From JAVJUS01 sp040220455 (GTDB lineage: Bacteria > Pseudomonadota > Alphaproteobacteria > DSM-16000 > Inquilinaceae), in NCBI GenBank assembly GCA_040220455.1, contig JAVJUS010000126.1, positions 36,681 through 100,680 on the forward strand: a stretch of 64,000 nucleotides of DNA, written 5' to 3'. Under the pieces are notes generated by a model, which did no database searches, was not told the origin of the DNA, and saw only the letters and a program-made list of their open reading frames with translations. Both the position numbers and the translations under genes were made by a program. Below are positions 48,429 through 57,849 of the stretch, piece by piece (positions within the stretch are counted from its first letter, which is position 1; each line of letters opens with the position of its first letter).

Positions 48429-49459
48429 CCGGCCACGCCTCCGGCGCGCACGCTGGCGGGTATCGCCGCGGTCGGTTCGCCATCGCCCGCGGCCTCGGCC
48501 AGCAGCCGGTCGAGCGCGTCGTCGCGCTCGCTCGACGGCGACAGGGCGCTCATCGCCTCGACATTGGCGGCGATGCGCTCGCGATTGGTGGTCGAGAACA
48601 GCACGACGCCGCCCGGGTTGCGCCGCATCGCCCGGTCGATCAGCAGCCCGGCGAGCGTCGCCCCGTCCAGCGAAGCGCAGCCCAGGCGCCGCGCCCACGC
48701 GGCCTCGGCGTCGGTCCGGCGCAGATGGCCGGCGACGAGGCGCAGCCGCTCGGCCAGGATCGAGTGGGTGATCGTCGCCGGCGGGGCGCCGGGATTGCCG
48801 ACGAGCGCGGCGATCGCCGGGTCGTCGTGGGCGGCGGCGACCTGGACGACCTGAGCGATCTCCGGATGGCTCCGGCGCAGACTCGCCGCCGCCGCGAGGT
48901 CGGTCGCCACGCCGAGCGCGCGGACGCGCCCCGCCTCTTTCAGGCCGAGAAGATAGTCCGTCAGTGCCGCATCCTCGAGATCCGGCGGCTGGCAGTCGTG
49001 CAGGAACAGGATGTCGACGTAATCCGTGTCGAGCGCGGCCAGGCTGCGCTCGAAGGCGGCACGGGCCGACTCCGGCGTGAAGCTGCGCTCGACCATGCCG
49101 CGGGTGCCGCGGCCGAGCCGCGCCCGCAGCCCCGGGGCCCAGCGCTCGACGATCCGGCGCGTCACGGCCTTGGCGCGCAACAGCCCGCCGGGCACGACGG
49201 GCGGGTTGAGACCGAGCTTGGTGGCGACCGTCACCCGGTCGCGCCGGCCCTTCATGAAGGCGCCAAGGGCCTGCTCCGCGCCGCCATAGCCGTAGAGCCG
49301 CGCCGTGTCGAAATGCCGTATGCCCGAATCGTAGGCAGCCTCGAGCAGGCGCAGGGAGTCGTCCCACTCGACCGTGCCCATCAGCAACGCCGTGCCGAAG
49401 CCCAGCCGGGTGGTCTCGATCCCGGTGCCGGGCAGAAGAATGGTCTCGCCTTCGCTCAT
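48425..49459 (-). CDS. Aldo/keto reductase
   Basis: 344 residues from ATG 49459. TIM-barrel AKR: GFGTALLMGTVEWDDSLRLL, catalytic Asp/Tyr in FDTARLYGYGGAEQALG, Lys in VATKLGLNPP, His in DILFLHDCQPPDL. The NADPH-site C-terminus is recognisable as FSTTNRERIAANVEAM. Position inside a polysaccharide cluster suggests it makes a deoxy or reduced nucleotide-sugar precursor or a non-sugar substituent. Translationally coupled to the GT2 gene downstream (GTGA). Confidence 0.88.
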   Translation of the reverse strand: MSEGETILLPGTGIETTRLGFGTALLMGTVEWDDSLRLLEAAYDSGIRHFDTARLYGYGGAEQALGAFMKGRRDRVTVATKLGLNPPVVPGGLLRAKAVTRRIVERWAPGLRARLGRGTRGMVERSFTPESARAAFERSLAALDTDYVDILFLHDCQPPDLEDAALTDYLLGLKEAGRVRALGVATDLAAAASLRRSHPEIAQVVQVAAAHDDPAIAALVGNPGAPPATITHSILAERLRLVAGHLRRTDAEAAWARRLGCASLDGATLAGLLIDRAMRRNPGGVVLFSTTNRERIAANVEAMSALSPSSERDDALDRLLAEAAGDGEPTAAIPASVRAGGVAG

Positions 49460-49898
49460 GCGCCCCGCCGTTCGATCGTCGCCGCCGGGCCTTCGCGCGG
49501 GGCCGCCCGCACGGCGGTCCCGCCCCCGGCGGCCGGCGACCATCATAGGAACCATGGCGCCGGCCCGCGCCGACGAGATCGAGGGACTTTCCTTTGTGTC
49601 ATGCGCCCGCTCCCCCGAAAGCCCGCGCAGCGCCGCGCGACCGGGCCGCGGGGCCGAGACGGCGGGTTCGATCGTCCGCCGCAGCCGCCGCCCTCGCCGG
49701 CCTGGATCCCCGATCGGCGCAGGCGGCGACGCCAAAGGAACCGTCCGACGAATACGGGATGTGCCGAAGGTCCGAACCGGGCAGTCGCTTTCGCCCCGTT
49801 GCGTCCGGGTCGGCAATACGGCTTGCTGGCGGCGTCGCGCCGCGGGCCGAGCCCGCCTCGCCGGGCGTCCGCGCGCCGGAGTTCCGATTGCCAGGTCC
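49460..49898. other. Gene-free divergent gap before the Wzy-like gene
   Basis: 439 bp between divergent genes. Long open frames here are continuations of neighbouring shadows with Arg/Pro-rich content, so I see no gene. Promoters for the aldo/keto reductase unit and for the polymerase unit must lie in it, but no clear hexamers stand out. Confidence 0.5.
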
Positions 49899-51236
49899 AT
49901 GACAGGTATCGCCCTGCCCTCGCCCCTGCGCCGCCACCGGCGCGCCCGCCGCGACGTCGCGCGCCCCGCCGACGTAACGCACCCTTTCGGCCTGCCGGAC
50001 GCGCTTCTGGTCGTCTTCCTGCTGCGGACCCTCTTCTCCAAGGATACCCTGGGGGGTTTCTATCCGCTGGTCGACGCGATCGGCGACATGGGCCTGCCGC
50101 TGATCGCCCTCGTCCTGATCGCGCTGAGGCCCCGTGCCGCGGTCACATTCGCCCTGGCCTGGTGGCCGATGATCATGTTGATGGGCTGGTTCCTGGCGAC
50201 CGCGGTCTTGAGCTGGATGCCCGCCCTCGGGTTCGAGCGCTGGGCCTTCTTCGTGGCCAATCTGTTGGTCGCCGTGGCCTGCGCCATCTCGATCGACTCC
50301 CCGGGCCGGGCGCACCGCAACTTCGCCATCGCCTTCGCCATCCTGGCGGTCATCAACCTGCTCTTCTGGCTGTCGAACCCGCTCTACGGCACCGACGCGC
50401 GCGGCGGGTTCGGCGGCACCGTCGAGGAGAAGAACACCGCCGGGCAGATGTTCCTGGTCGGCGCCATCGTCCTGGGCACCTATGCCGCGCGGACCAGCCG
50501 CTCCTTCCTGCGCCTGGCGCTGCTGGGGCTGTCGGCGCTGTCGGCCTTCCTGCTGGTCATGACGATCTCCAAGACCAGCATCGGCCTCGGCGCCATCGGC
50601 ATCGTCTACTCGCTGCTGATCGCCAAGTTCGTACGCCAGTCGATGGCCGCGGCGCTGCCGTTGAAAGTCGTCGCGATCACGGCCGTCGGCCTGTCCGCCC
50701 TGTCGCTCTACCTCGCCATCGGCCTGACGCCGCTGCGCGCCGACGACGAGGCCCTGTCGCTGACCAACCGAACGACGATCTGGAACGCGGTGCTCCACAA
50801 GATCTCCCTGGAGCCGGTCTTCGGCCACGGCTTCGGCACCTTCTGGATCAACGGGCGGGAGACCAACGGCTTCGGCGAGACGATGTATCTCTCGTGGCAG
50901 GACGAGTGGATCGACGAGGCCGAAGTCATCAACCAGGGCCACAACGGCTATCTCGACATCATGCTGAGCACCGGCATTCCCGGGCTCGTGCTGGCACTCT
51001 TCGTCGTCGGCCGGAGCATGCGGCGGGTCGAGCGGCTGATGTCCTCGGGCCGCCTGTCCCGGGCCGACCGCTCGGCCTTCCTGATGTTCCACGCGCTTCT
51101 GGTCGCGGTAATGCTGAACAACCTGCTCGAGACGTCGCTGTTCTACGCCCCGCCCCTGATCATGGGACTCTTCGCCTACGCCAGCATGGCCCAGATCGAC
51201 CGTTGGTGGGTCGCGCGGCCGGCGGATCTCCGCTGA
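49899..51236 (+). CDS. O-antigen ligase/Wzy-like polymerase
   Basis: 445 residues from ATG 49899. About ten membrane segments, for example PLIALVLIALRPRAAVTFAL, WPMIMLMGWFLATAVLSWMP, FLRLALLGLSALSAFLLVMT, LPLKVVAITAVGLSALSLYL. The large periplasmic loop with SLTNRTTIWNAVLHKISLEP, FGHGFGTFWINGRET and NQGHNGYLDIMLSTGIPGLV is the Wzy_C signature (PF04932; conserved R and H residues). It polymerises repeat units or ligates the chain on the periplasmic side. It is followed 38 bp later by a glycosyltransferase gene. Confidence 0.93.
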   Translation: MTGIALPSPLRRHRRARRDVARPADVTHPFGLPDALLVVFLLRTLFSKDTLGGFYPLVDAIGDMGLPLIALVLIALRPRAAVTFALAWWPMIMLMGWFLATAVLSWMPALGFERWAFFVANLLVAVACAISIDSPGRAHRNFAIAFAILAVINLLFWLSNPLYGTDARGGFGGTVEEKNTAGQMFLVGAIVLGTYAARTSRSFLRLALLGLSALSAFLLVMTISKTSIGLGAIGIVYSLLIAKFVRQSMAAALPLKVVAITAVGLSALSLYLAIGLTPLRADDEALSLTNRTTIWNAVLHKISLEPVFGHGFGTFWINGRETNGFGETMYLSWQDEWIDEAEVINQGHNGYLDIMLSTGIPGLVLALFVVGRSMRRVERLMSSGRLSRADRSAFLMFHALLVAVMLNNLLETSLFYAPPLIMGLFAYASMAQIDRWWVARPADLR

Positions 51237-51274
51237 CCGCCCGCCGCGACGCACGAGCGCCCGGGGAAACGACG

Positions 51275-52525
51275 ATGCGCACGCTCTACATCACCATCGA
51301 GCCGCCGGCTCCCGCCTCGAGCGGCCACCGCCTGCGCGTCCGGCAGCTACACCGCGCCTTCGCTTCGGCGGGCGAGGTCCGGTTGGTCGTCCTGTGCCAG
51401 CGCCCGCGCGCCGACGACCGGCGCGCCATGGCGCAAGCCGGCATCGCCGCCGAATACCTGCCGCCACGGCGGGAGTCGGGCTTGCCCGCGGTCCTGCGCC
51501 AGGCGCGCGCCGTGCTGGCGGGCCAGTCGCGCTGGAGCGCCAAGTCGCTGTCGGCCCGACGCCGGGCCCGGCTGCGCCGACTGGTCGAGACCTGGCGTCC
51601 GGACCTGGTCGTCCTGGGCGCGACCGCCCTCTCTCCCCTGATCGAGGATGTGCGGACGACCGGCGCGCGGATCGTCGTCGACAACCACAATGTGGAGACG
51701 CGCCTGGCGCGGCGCATGCTCGCCGGCGCCCGGGGCAAGGAGCGGCTGCGCTTCCTCGTCGACTACGTCAACATGACGTCGCTCGAACGCCGCATGCGGG
51801 CCGCCGACGCGGTCTGGGCCTGTTCGGGCGAGGATGCCGACGCCCTGGCCCGGATCTGTCCCGGCGTGCGTTCGGTCAGCGTGCCCAACGTCGTCGACGA
51901 CGCGCTGCTCGACCGCGCCGTCGCCCCGGCGGGCGACGACCGGACGCTGGTCTTCGTCGGCGGCCTGTCCTACTGGCCGAACCTGGAAGCGGCATGGCGC
52001 CTGATCGCGCTGTCCGAGCGCCTCGCGGCGCGGGGTGTCGACCATCGCGTCCGTATCTGCGGTCGGCACGCCCCGCGGGACCTGGTGGAAGCGGCGCGCC
52101 ACGCCCCGGCGGTCGAGATCGCCGGCTGGGTTCCCGACATCGCGGCGGAAATCGCGGATGCCGCCCTGCTCGCCGCGCCGCTCCTTTCCGGCTCGGGCAC
52201 GAAGTTCAAGGTGATCGAGGCCATGGCCCTGGCCCGCCCGGTGGTCACCACCACGGTCGGGGCCGAGGGGCTCGACGTCCGTCCCGGCCACGAGCTGGCG
52301 GTGGCGGAGACGAACGAGGCCCTGGTCGATGCCATCGCCAGCCTGCTCGCCGACCGCCCGGCGCGCGAGGCCATGGGCCGGGCGGCGCGCGAATTCGTCC
52401 GCCGGCACTTCAGTCAGGCGGTGCTCGACGCGGCGATCCGCGACGCCGACGGATCCGGGGCGGGCCGGGAGGTCGAGGCGGCCACCACGCCGCCGGCGCG
52501 GCGACACGCCGCCAGCGCCTCCTGA
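51275..52525 (+). CDS. GT4-family glycosyltransferase
   Basis: 416 residues from ATG 51275. GT-B fold: RTLYITIEPPAPASSGHRLR (N-terminal donor-side glycine turn), VVDNHNVETRLARRM, VFVGGLSYWPNLEAAWRLIA and SGSGTKFKVIEAMALARPVV, the usual EX7E-like end of GT4 enzymes, then VTTTVGAEGLDVRPGHELAV. The phrase FVGGLSYWPN resembles the stealth/PEP-CTERM-associated exosortase-type GT4 proteins. It adds a sugar to the repeat unit. It is second in the plus-strand unit after the Wzy-like gene. Confidence 0.9.
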   Translation: MRTLYITIEPPAPASSGHRLRVRQLHRAFASAGEVRLVVLCQRPRADDRRAMAQAGIAAEYLPPRRESGLPAVLRQARAVLAGQSRWSAKSLSARRRARLRRLVETWRPDLVVLGATALSPLIEDVRTTGARIVVDNHNVETRLARRMLAGARGKERLRFLVDYVNMTSLERRMRAADAVWACSGEDADALARICPGVRSVSVPNVVDDALLDRAVAPAGDDRTLVFVGGLSYWPNLEAAWRLIALSERLAARGVDHRVRICGRHAPRDLVEAARHAPAVEIAGWVPDIAAEIADAALLAAPLLSGSGTKFKVIEAMALARPVVTTTVGAEGLDVRPGHELAVAETNEALVDAIASLLADRPAREAMGRAAREFVRRHFSQAVLDAAIRDADGSGAGREVEAATTPPARRHAASAS

Positions 52526-52568
52526 CGCCGCAACCGCGCGGCCGCAGTCTAAGTCAAAGTCTCAAGTC

Positions 52569-53576
52569 TCAGGCGCCAGAGGCCGGGCGGCGGCCGCTTT
52601 CCGCGACACGGGCCGTCGGGACCGCCTGCTCCTCGACCCGCCACCACAGGCCGGGCGATCCGGCCCAGGCTAGCTTGCCGAGCGACTGCGCGATGCCGAC
52701 CCGCCGTTCGAAGGCGAGCGGCCGCCCGCGCACGATGTCCACCGCCGCGCCGATGGCGCACAGGCCGACCCGCACCGCCGCGCGCATCGAGATGTCGGCG
52801 ATCGCCAGAACCCGCGAGCGCCGGTTCTTGAGCAAGACGCGAGCATAGTTGCGCCCGCCCTGGTACTCCCGCTTCAGGAAAGCCTCGCGCGTCGCCTTGC
52901 CGGCCGGCACGAGTTCATGGGCGACGGCCTCCGCGCAGCGCACCACCCTTGGCCCGATCCCGCTGATCCGCATGAAATAGTCGATATCCTCGCCGCCGCT
53001 CAGCCCGAAGACCGGGTCGAACGGCTCCGGCCCGACGGCGAGGGCGACGTCCCGGCGCAGCAGGACGTTGCAGGTCCGAAAGCCGGGGATGTAGCCGTCG
53101 CGCCGCGGCGTCACGAGGCCGTCCGGGCCGGCGGCGACGTCGCGCGTGAACCACACGGCCAGCGCCGGATCTCCCGGCGGCTCGATCTCGGGGACGATGG
53201 GCGCCAGCACCACGCCTGCGCCTCGCCCCCTGGCGGCGGCCACGATGGTCCGCGCCCAGTCGACCGGTACCCGGTTGTCGTCGTCGATGAAGGCGATGTA
53301 GTCGCCCTTGGCGGCGGCAAGCCCGGCATTGCGGGCATGCGCCACATTGGTCCGCGGCTCGTGGACGGGGACGAGCATGATGGCGGGATTCGGCAGGTTC
53401 ACCGAGGCTATGACCGGCTGGGCCGACCGCGCCGGGCAGTTGTCGACCAGCACGATCTCGATGCCGCGCAGGCCATCGATCTCCTGGACCGCCAGCCCTT
53501 CGAGGCAGTCGACGAGCAAGCGCTGGCGCCGGTAGGTGCAGATGACGACGCTCAGAAGCGGAAGGTCTTGCGGCAT
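52569..53576 (-). CDS. GT2-family glycosyltransferase
   Basis: 335 residues. GT-A fold: PLLSVVICTYRRQRLLVDCL, EIVLVDNCPARSAQPVIASV, HEPRTNVAHARNAGLAAAKG, AFIDDDNRVPVDWA (DxD about 100), LSGGEDIDYFMRISGIG with the catalytic Asp. Similar in layout to the GT2 protein at 47430-48428, including the C-terminal positively charged and hydrophobic helix (RVGLCAIGAAVDIVRG), so they may be paralogues. Stops 43 bp from the convergent GT4 gene. Confidence 0.9.
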   Translation of the reverse strand: MPQDLPLLSVVICTYRRQRLLVDCLEGLAVQEIDGLRGIEIVLVDNCPARSAQPVIASVNLPNPAIMLVPVHEPRTNVAHARNAGLAAAKGDYIAFIDDDNRVPVDWARTIVAAARGRGAGVVLAPIVPEIEPPGDPALAVWFTRDVAAGPDGLVTPRRDGYIPGFRTCNVLLRRDVALAVGPEPFDPVFGLSGGEDIDYFMRISGIGPRVVRCAEAVAHELVPAGKATREAFLKREYQGGRNYARVLLKNRRSRVLAIADISMRAAVRVGLCAIGAAVDIVRGRPLAFERRVGIAQSLGKLAWAGSPGLWWRVEEQAVPTARVAESGRRPASGA

Positions 53577-53747
53577 CGCTCGCTCGGTTGGTGCGGAATC
53601 GGAGTCAGCGGGCGCCGACCCGCGACGGTATCGGCTTCCCCCGGACCCGGCGAGTGCGCTTAGGCGGCATATCCGCGATCGATCGGTGCGACAGGAGCCT
53701 CCCCGCCCTCCAGGGAGTACGCATCGGAGAGCCGGCGCGACCGCCGC

Positions 53748-54701
53748 TCAGGCGTCCGAGGAGAGCAGCGCCGCCGCCGCCTCCCGGCCGACGAGCGGAT
53801 CGACGGCGCCGCGGCCCGTGGTCGACAGCGCCGCGGCCGCGTTGGCGAGCCGCGCGGCGTCCAGCGGCGTGGCACCGGCGTCGAGCTCGGCCAGGAAGGC
53901 GCCGTCGAAGGCGTCGCCCGCCCCGGTCGCGTCGACGAAGTCGACCGCGTGGCCGGGCAGGCGCCAGCGCTCCCCCCGGGTCGCCAGGGCCAGGCCGTCG
54001 CCACCCAGAGACAGGGCGACCAGGCGCGGCCCGAGGGCGAGGAAGGCGTCGAGGATCGCGTCGACCTCCTCCAGCCCGGTGAGCTGGCGCGCGTCGTCCA
54101 GGCCGGGCAGCAGGATGTCCGCCCGCGCCGCCGTCGCGCGGATGATCGCGCGGGCGCGGTCGAGCGGCCAGAGCCCCAGACGCAGGTTGGTGTCGTAGGC
54201 CACCGTGACGCCGGCGCCGTGGGCGATGTCGATCGCGTGAAAGACGGCGTCGCACGGCCCCTCCCCGATCGCCTGGCTGATCGCCGAGACGTGCAGGATC
54301 GACGCGCCGCCGATCAGGGCGTGGGGCACGTGCGCCGGGCGCAGCCGGCTGGCGGCGGAGCCGGCCCGGCGATAGGTGAAGCGATGGCCGTCCGGGCCGA
54401 GCGAGACGAAGTAGATCCCGGTCGGCGCGTCGGCGTCCCGGCGCACGCCGGTGACGTCGACGCCCTCCCGTCGCCACAGCGCCATCAGGTCGTCGCCGAA
54501 GGAATCCGTGCCGACGGCGGTCACGTAGCCGACACGCGCGCCGAAGCGGGCCGCCGCGATGGCGCAATTCGAGGTGTCCCCGCCGAAGCCGCGCCGGAAA
54601 AGCCCGGCGCCCGCGCCGTCGGGCAGGTCCTCGGCGCGCAGCTCGTTGAATTCGACCAGCGGCTCGCCCAGGCAGACGATCCGCGGCGGCGTGTCGGTCA
54701 T
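53748..54701 (-). CDS. PfkB-family sugar kinase, 2-keto-3-deoxygluconate kinase-like
   Basis: 317 residues from ATG 54701. Ribokinase-family start IVCLGEPLVEFNELR and substrate loop RGFGGDTSNCAIAAARFGAR, then VGTDSFGDDLMALW. The ATP/anion-hole motif is VDATGAGDAFDGAFLAELDA with the catalytic Asp (about 258). The sequence YRRAGSAASRLRPAHVP resembles KdgK, which phosphorylates 2-keto-3-deoxygluconate. Another sugar substrate cannot be excluded. No linked Entner-Doudoroff gene is seen. Monocistronic. Confidence 0.82.
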   Translation of the reverse strand: MTDTPPRIVCLGEPLVEFNELRAEDLPDGAGAGLFRRGFGGDTSNCAIAAARFGARVGYVTAVGTDSFGDDLMALWRREGVDVTGVRRDADAPTGIYFVSLGPDGHRFTYRRAGSAASRLRPAHVPHALIGGASILHVSAISQAIGEGPCDAVFHAIDIAHGAGVTVAYDTNLRLGLWPLDRARAIIRATAARADILLPGLDDARQLTGLEEVDAILDAFLALGPRLVALSLGGDGLALATRGERWRLPGHAVDFVDATGAGDAFDGAFLAELDAGATPLDAARLANAAAALSTTGRGAVDPLVGREAAAALLSSDA

Positions 54702-55018
54702 GGGCCCGTCGCTCCCCTCGCGGCTCCGGTGCCGGCGACCCATCGTAGACCCGCCGTCAGGCTCGCGAACAGGGGCGCGCGGCGCCATGCGGACCTTCAA
54801 TTCTTCGCGAGGGCCCTGTGCGGTGCGGCATCCTGTCATCCTCCGCCGGGCGCGGACAGCCGCGGGCCCGCGCATGCCGGGCCGGGCGCGGCGCTCACAG
54901 CGGGCCCTGGCGATGGGCGCACGCGGCGGTTCGCGGGCGGGTCGGCCCTGGCAAATTCCGGTGCGACGCCCCACCCTTGAGCCTGCGAAGGAAACCGGCA
55001 GCCGTTGGGGGAACGCCG
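54702..55018. other. Gene-free divergent gap
   Basis: 317 bp between the sugar-kinase and TTC38-like genes. No gene and no clear promoter hexamers are seen. GGGGGAACG just before 55019 is the ribosome-binding site for the TTC38-like gene. Confidence 0.5.
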
Positions 55019-56377
55019 ATGCACGTCGACCGTTGGGGGCAGGAGGCGACGACGGATCGTCCGGATGCCGTCCTTGCCCTCGAGGCCGCGACCCTCGCCT
55101 TCCTCGCCCATGATCGGTCGACCCCCGACCACATGGCCGCCTGTTTCGCCGCGGACCCGGATCTGCCGCTCGCCCACGCCGCCAAGGGGCTGATGTGCAA
55201 GCTACAGGCGCTGGGCTGTCACGAGACCAACGCCGCGGCCGCGCTCGCCGCCGCTCGAGCCGGCATCGAGGCGCGCGGCGCCACGGCGCGCGAGCGCGGC
55301 TATGTCGAGGCGCTGGCGGCCTGGTGCGCCGGCGACTGGTGGCGCGCGATCGACCATCTGGACCGCGTGCTGGTCGGCGCGCCGGGCGATCCGATGGCGA
55401 TCAAGACCGCCCAGATCGCCCGCTTCATGCTGGGCGACCTGGACGGCATGCGACGCTCCGTCGAATCCGTCCTGCCCGCCTGGGACGAGGAGCGTGACGG
55501 CTACGGCTATCTGCTGGGCTGCCAGGCCTTCACCCTGGAGGAGACGGGCGAGACCCGGGCGGCGGAGGCGACCGGCCGCCACGCGGTGGCGCTGGAGCCG
55601 CGCGACGCCTGGGGCCTGCACGCCGTCGCCCATGTCATGGAGACAGAGGGCCGACCCGAGGACGGCATCGCGTGGCTGTCGTCCAAGCAGGCCGCCTGGG
55701 CGCACTGCAACAATTTCGGCTTCCATGTCTGGTGGCACTGGGCGCTGTTCATGATCGACGCCGGGGAGCCGGACGGCGTCCTGGAGCTCTACGACACGCG
55801 CATCCGGCCGAACCCGACCGACGACTACCGCGACATCGCCAACGGCGCCTCGATCCTCTGGCGGCTGGAGGCGCTGGGCCTGCCCGTCGGCGAGCGGTGG
55901 GCGGAGCTGGCAGACCTCGCCGAGCGGCACGGCGACGAGCACCTGCTCGTCTTCGCCGACGCCCACTATCTGACCGCGCTCGTCGGCGCCGGCCGGCTGG
56001 CCGCGGCCGATGCCTTCGTGGCCTCGGCACGCGCCGCGGCCCGGCGGGGCGAGACGACGCAGATCCGGCTGGCCGGCGATCTCGGCCTCGCGCTCCTTCA
56101 GGTGATCCGGGAGGCCGGACAGGCCGGCGCCGGCGCGACGATCGACCGGCTCGCCCCGCTCCTGCCGGCGCTGCACCGGATCGGCGGCAGCCATGCCCAG
56201 CGCGACGTGTTCGTCCAGCTCTTCGTCGACGCCGCGCTGACCGCCGGCCGGCCGGAGGCGGCGCGCGCCGCGCTCGCCGCCCGCCACGCCCATCGCGGCG
56301 CGCCCGGCCTGTGGGGTGCCGACCGCCAGCGCCGGGCCGACGCCCTGGCCGGCTCCGACGCCCTCGACATCACCTGA
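55019..56377 (+). CDS. TTC38-like tetratricopeptide-repeat protein
   Basis: 452 residues from ATG 55019. All-helical, with the pattern known from tetratricopeptide repeat protein 38: LEPRDAWGLHAVAHVMETEG (about 200) and FGFHVWWHWALFMIDAGEPD (about 240), then LYDTRIRPNPTDDYRD. No signal peptide. The role of bacterial TTC38 proteins is unknown; conserved His/Trp in HVWWHWAL suggest a ligand or metal site. It lies 44 bp before a DUF302 gene on the same strand and may be co-transcribed. Confidence 0.85.
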   Translation: MHVDRWGQEATTDRPDAVLALEAATLAFLAHDRSTPDHMAACFAADPDLPLAHAAKGLMCKLQALGCHETNAAAALAAARAGIEARGATARERGYVEALAAWCAGDWWRAIDHLDRVLVGAPGDPMAIKTAQIARFMLGDLDGMRRSVESVLPAWDEERDGYGYLLGCQAFTLEETGETRAAEATGRHAVALEPRDAWGLHAVAHVMETEGRPEDGIAWLSSKQAAWAHCNNFGFHVWWHWALFMIDAGEPDGVLELYDTRIRPNPTDDYRDIANGASILWRLEALGLPVGERWAELADLAERHGDEHLLVFADAHYLTALVGAGRLAAADAFVASARAAARRGETTQIRLAGDLGLALLQVIREAGQAGAGATIDRLAPLLPALHRIGGSHAQRDVFVQLFVDAALTAGRPEAARAALAARHAHRGAPGLWGADRQRRADALAGSDALDIT

Positions 56378-56421
56378 GCCGGGTCGCCCGGCCAGGTCGC
56401 GACGACCAAGGGAGAGCCCTC

Positions 56422-56916
56422 ATGCGCACGACCACTGCCGCAAGCACGGTGCTCGCGCTGTCGGCACTCGCGCTCGCCGCCGCCCCGGGCGCGACACTGG
56501 CGCAGGACGCGTCCCCCTACCCCTATGACGGCATGGTCGAGATCGACACGCCGCACGATTTCGACACGCTCTGGGACCGGCTGAGCGCGGCGGTGCAGGA
56601 TCACGAGATGTTCCTGGTGGGCCGCGCCAGCGCCAGCCGGGCGGCCGAGGGCCGGGGCATCGACATCCCGGGCAACGGCGTCGTCGAGGTCTATCGCAAC
56701 GACTTCGCGGTCCGGATGCTGGAGGCGAGCGTGCCGGCCGGCATCGAGGCGCCGATCCGCTACTACCTGACCGAGGATGCGGACGGCACGACGACGCTGA
56801 CCTACCGCCTGCCCACGGCGATCTTCGCGCCCTACGACAGCGACGACCTCGACGCCATGGCGGCGGAGCTCGACGTGATCTTCGCCGCCATCGCCAAGCA
56901 GGCGGCGGCGGAGTAG
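56422..56916 (+). CDS. Secreted DUF302-family protein
   Basis: 164 residues from ATG 56422, with GGGAGAG upstream. Signal peptide (VLALSALALAAAPGATLAQD). The mature part matches DUF302 (PF03625): DFDTLWDRLSAAVQDHEMFL, NGVVEVYRNDFAVRMLEASV, PIRYYLTEDADGTTTLTYRL. DUF302 proteins are small periplasmic or cytoplasmic proteins of unknown function, sometimes next to redox genes. Convergent with the esterase gene, 9 bp between stops. Confidence 0.87.
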   Translation: MRTTTAASTVLALSALALAAAPGATLAQDASPYPYDGMVEIDTPHDFDTLWDRLSAAVQDHEMFLVGRASASRAAEGRGIDIPGNGVVEVYRNDFAVRMLEASVPAGIEAPIRYYLTEDADGTTTLTYRLPTAIFAPYDSDDLDAMAAELDVIFAAIAKQAAAE

Positions 56917-56925
56917 CGCGCTCCC

Positions 56926-57849
56926 CTACTCCCTGCCCGGCGCCGCGTCGGGTCCGTCGGCCAGCGCGCGGCCGAGGAAGGCGAGCGCGGCCGGCAGTTC
57001 CGCGCGCCAGAGCGGCCAGACATGATCGCCGTCGGTCACGCGGATCTCCGCCGGCAGGCCCGCCGCCTCCAGCGTCAGATAGAGCCGCATCGCCCCTTTC
57101 TCGAAGCCGAAATAGTCGTCGTCGCCGGTGGTCAGATAGAGCGCCGGCACCGGCTCGCCCGCCGCCCGGCGCGCGGCCAGCGCGTCGATCGCGGCAAACG
57201 GGCTCGCCCGGCGCAGGCGCGTCCGGTCGAAGGGCGTGCCGAAGGCGCCGCGGAACAGGCGCGGTGGCATGTCCGCCGTCGCCGCGTCCTCATACGTGCC
57301 CGGCGGGAACAGGGCGCCCGACAGGCTCGCCGCCGCCACGTAGCGCTCCGGGTGATGCATGGCGAGGCGCAGCGCGCCGAACCCGCCCATGGAGAGCCCG
57401 GCGATCGCCCGGCCCGCGCGGTCGGTCCGCGCCGCCAGGGTCGCCTCCACATGCGCCGGCAGGTCGACCAGGACCGCGCGCTCGTAGCGCCCGGCGCCGT
57501 CCGGCGCGTCGACATACCAGCCGTCGTCGCCGTCGGGCATGACGACGATCGCCGGCGGCAGCGCGCCCTCGGCGATCAGGCGGTCGGCGGTGGCGCGAAG
57601 GCCCCCGGCGTCGAGCCAGTCGGTCTCTCCGCCGCCCAGGCCGTGGAGCAGGTAGATCACCGACAAGGGCGGGCCGGCGGGATCGTAGCCGTCGGGCAGA
57701 TAGAGCGAATAGGCCATTGGCCGGCCGAGCGACGGGCTGTCGAAGGCGAGCGAGCGGCGGACCGCCGACCGGGCCCGGGCGAGGCCGGGCAGCCCCGCGA
57801 TCGCGGCCGGCAGGGCGGCGGCGAGCGCCAGGGCGCGCCGCCGCCTCAT
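56926..57849 (-). CDS. Secreted esterase of the FrmB/Fes-like alpha/beta-hydrolase type
   Basis: 307 residues from ATG 57849, overlapping the OpgC-like stop (ATGA). N-terminal signal-like segment with RRRR then a hydrophobic stretch (LALAAALPAAIAGLPGLARA); it may be Tat-type. Oxyanion loop VIYLLHGLGGGETDWLDAGG, nucleophile IAGLSMGGFGALRLAMHHPE (Ser about 160), Asp in LTTGDDDYF, His in TDGDHVWPLW. It cleaves esters in the periplasm. Coupling to an acyltransferase gene suggests removal or turnover of acyl groups on a glycan. Confidence 0.87.
   Translation of the reverse strand: MRRRRALALAAALPAAIAGLPGLARARSAVRRSLAFDSPSLGRPMAYSLYLPDGYDPAGPPLSVIYLLHGLGGGETDWLDAGGLRATADRLIAEGALPPAIVVMPDGDDGWYVDAPDGAGRYERAVLVDLPAHVEATLAARTDRAGRAIAGLSMGGFGALRLAMHHPERYVAAASLSGALFPPGTYEDAATADMPPRLFRGAFGTPFDRTRLRRASPFAAIDALAARRAAGEPVPALYLTTGDDDYFGFEKGAMRLYLTLEAAGLPAEIRVTDGDHVWPLWRAELPAALAFLGRALADGPDAAPGRE

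Noticed and set aside
48725..51274. Long plus-strand frame leading into the GT4 gene
   Set aside because: The first about 850 codons are antisense or out of frame to the aldo/keto reductase and Wzy-like genes. The GT4 protein starts naturally at 51275.
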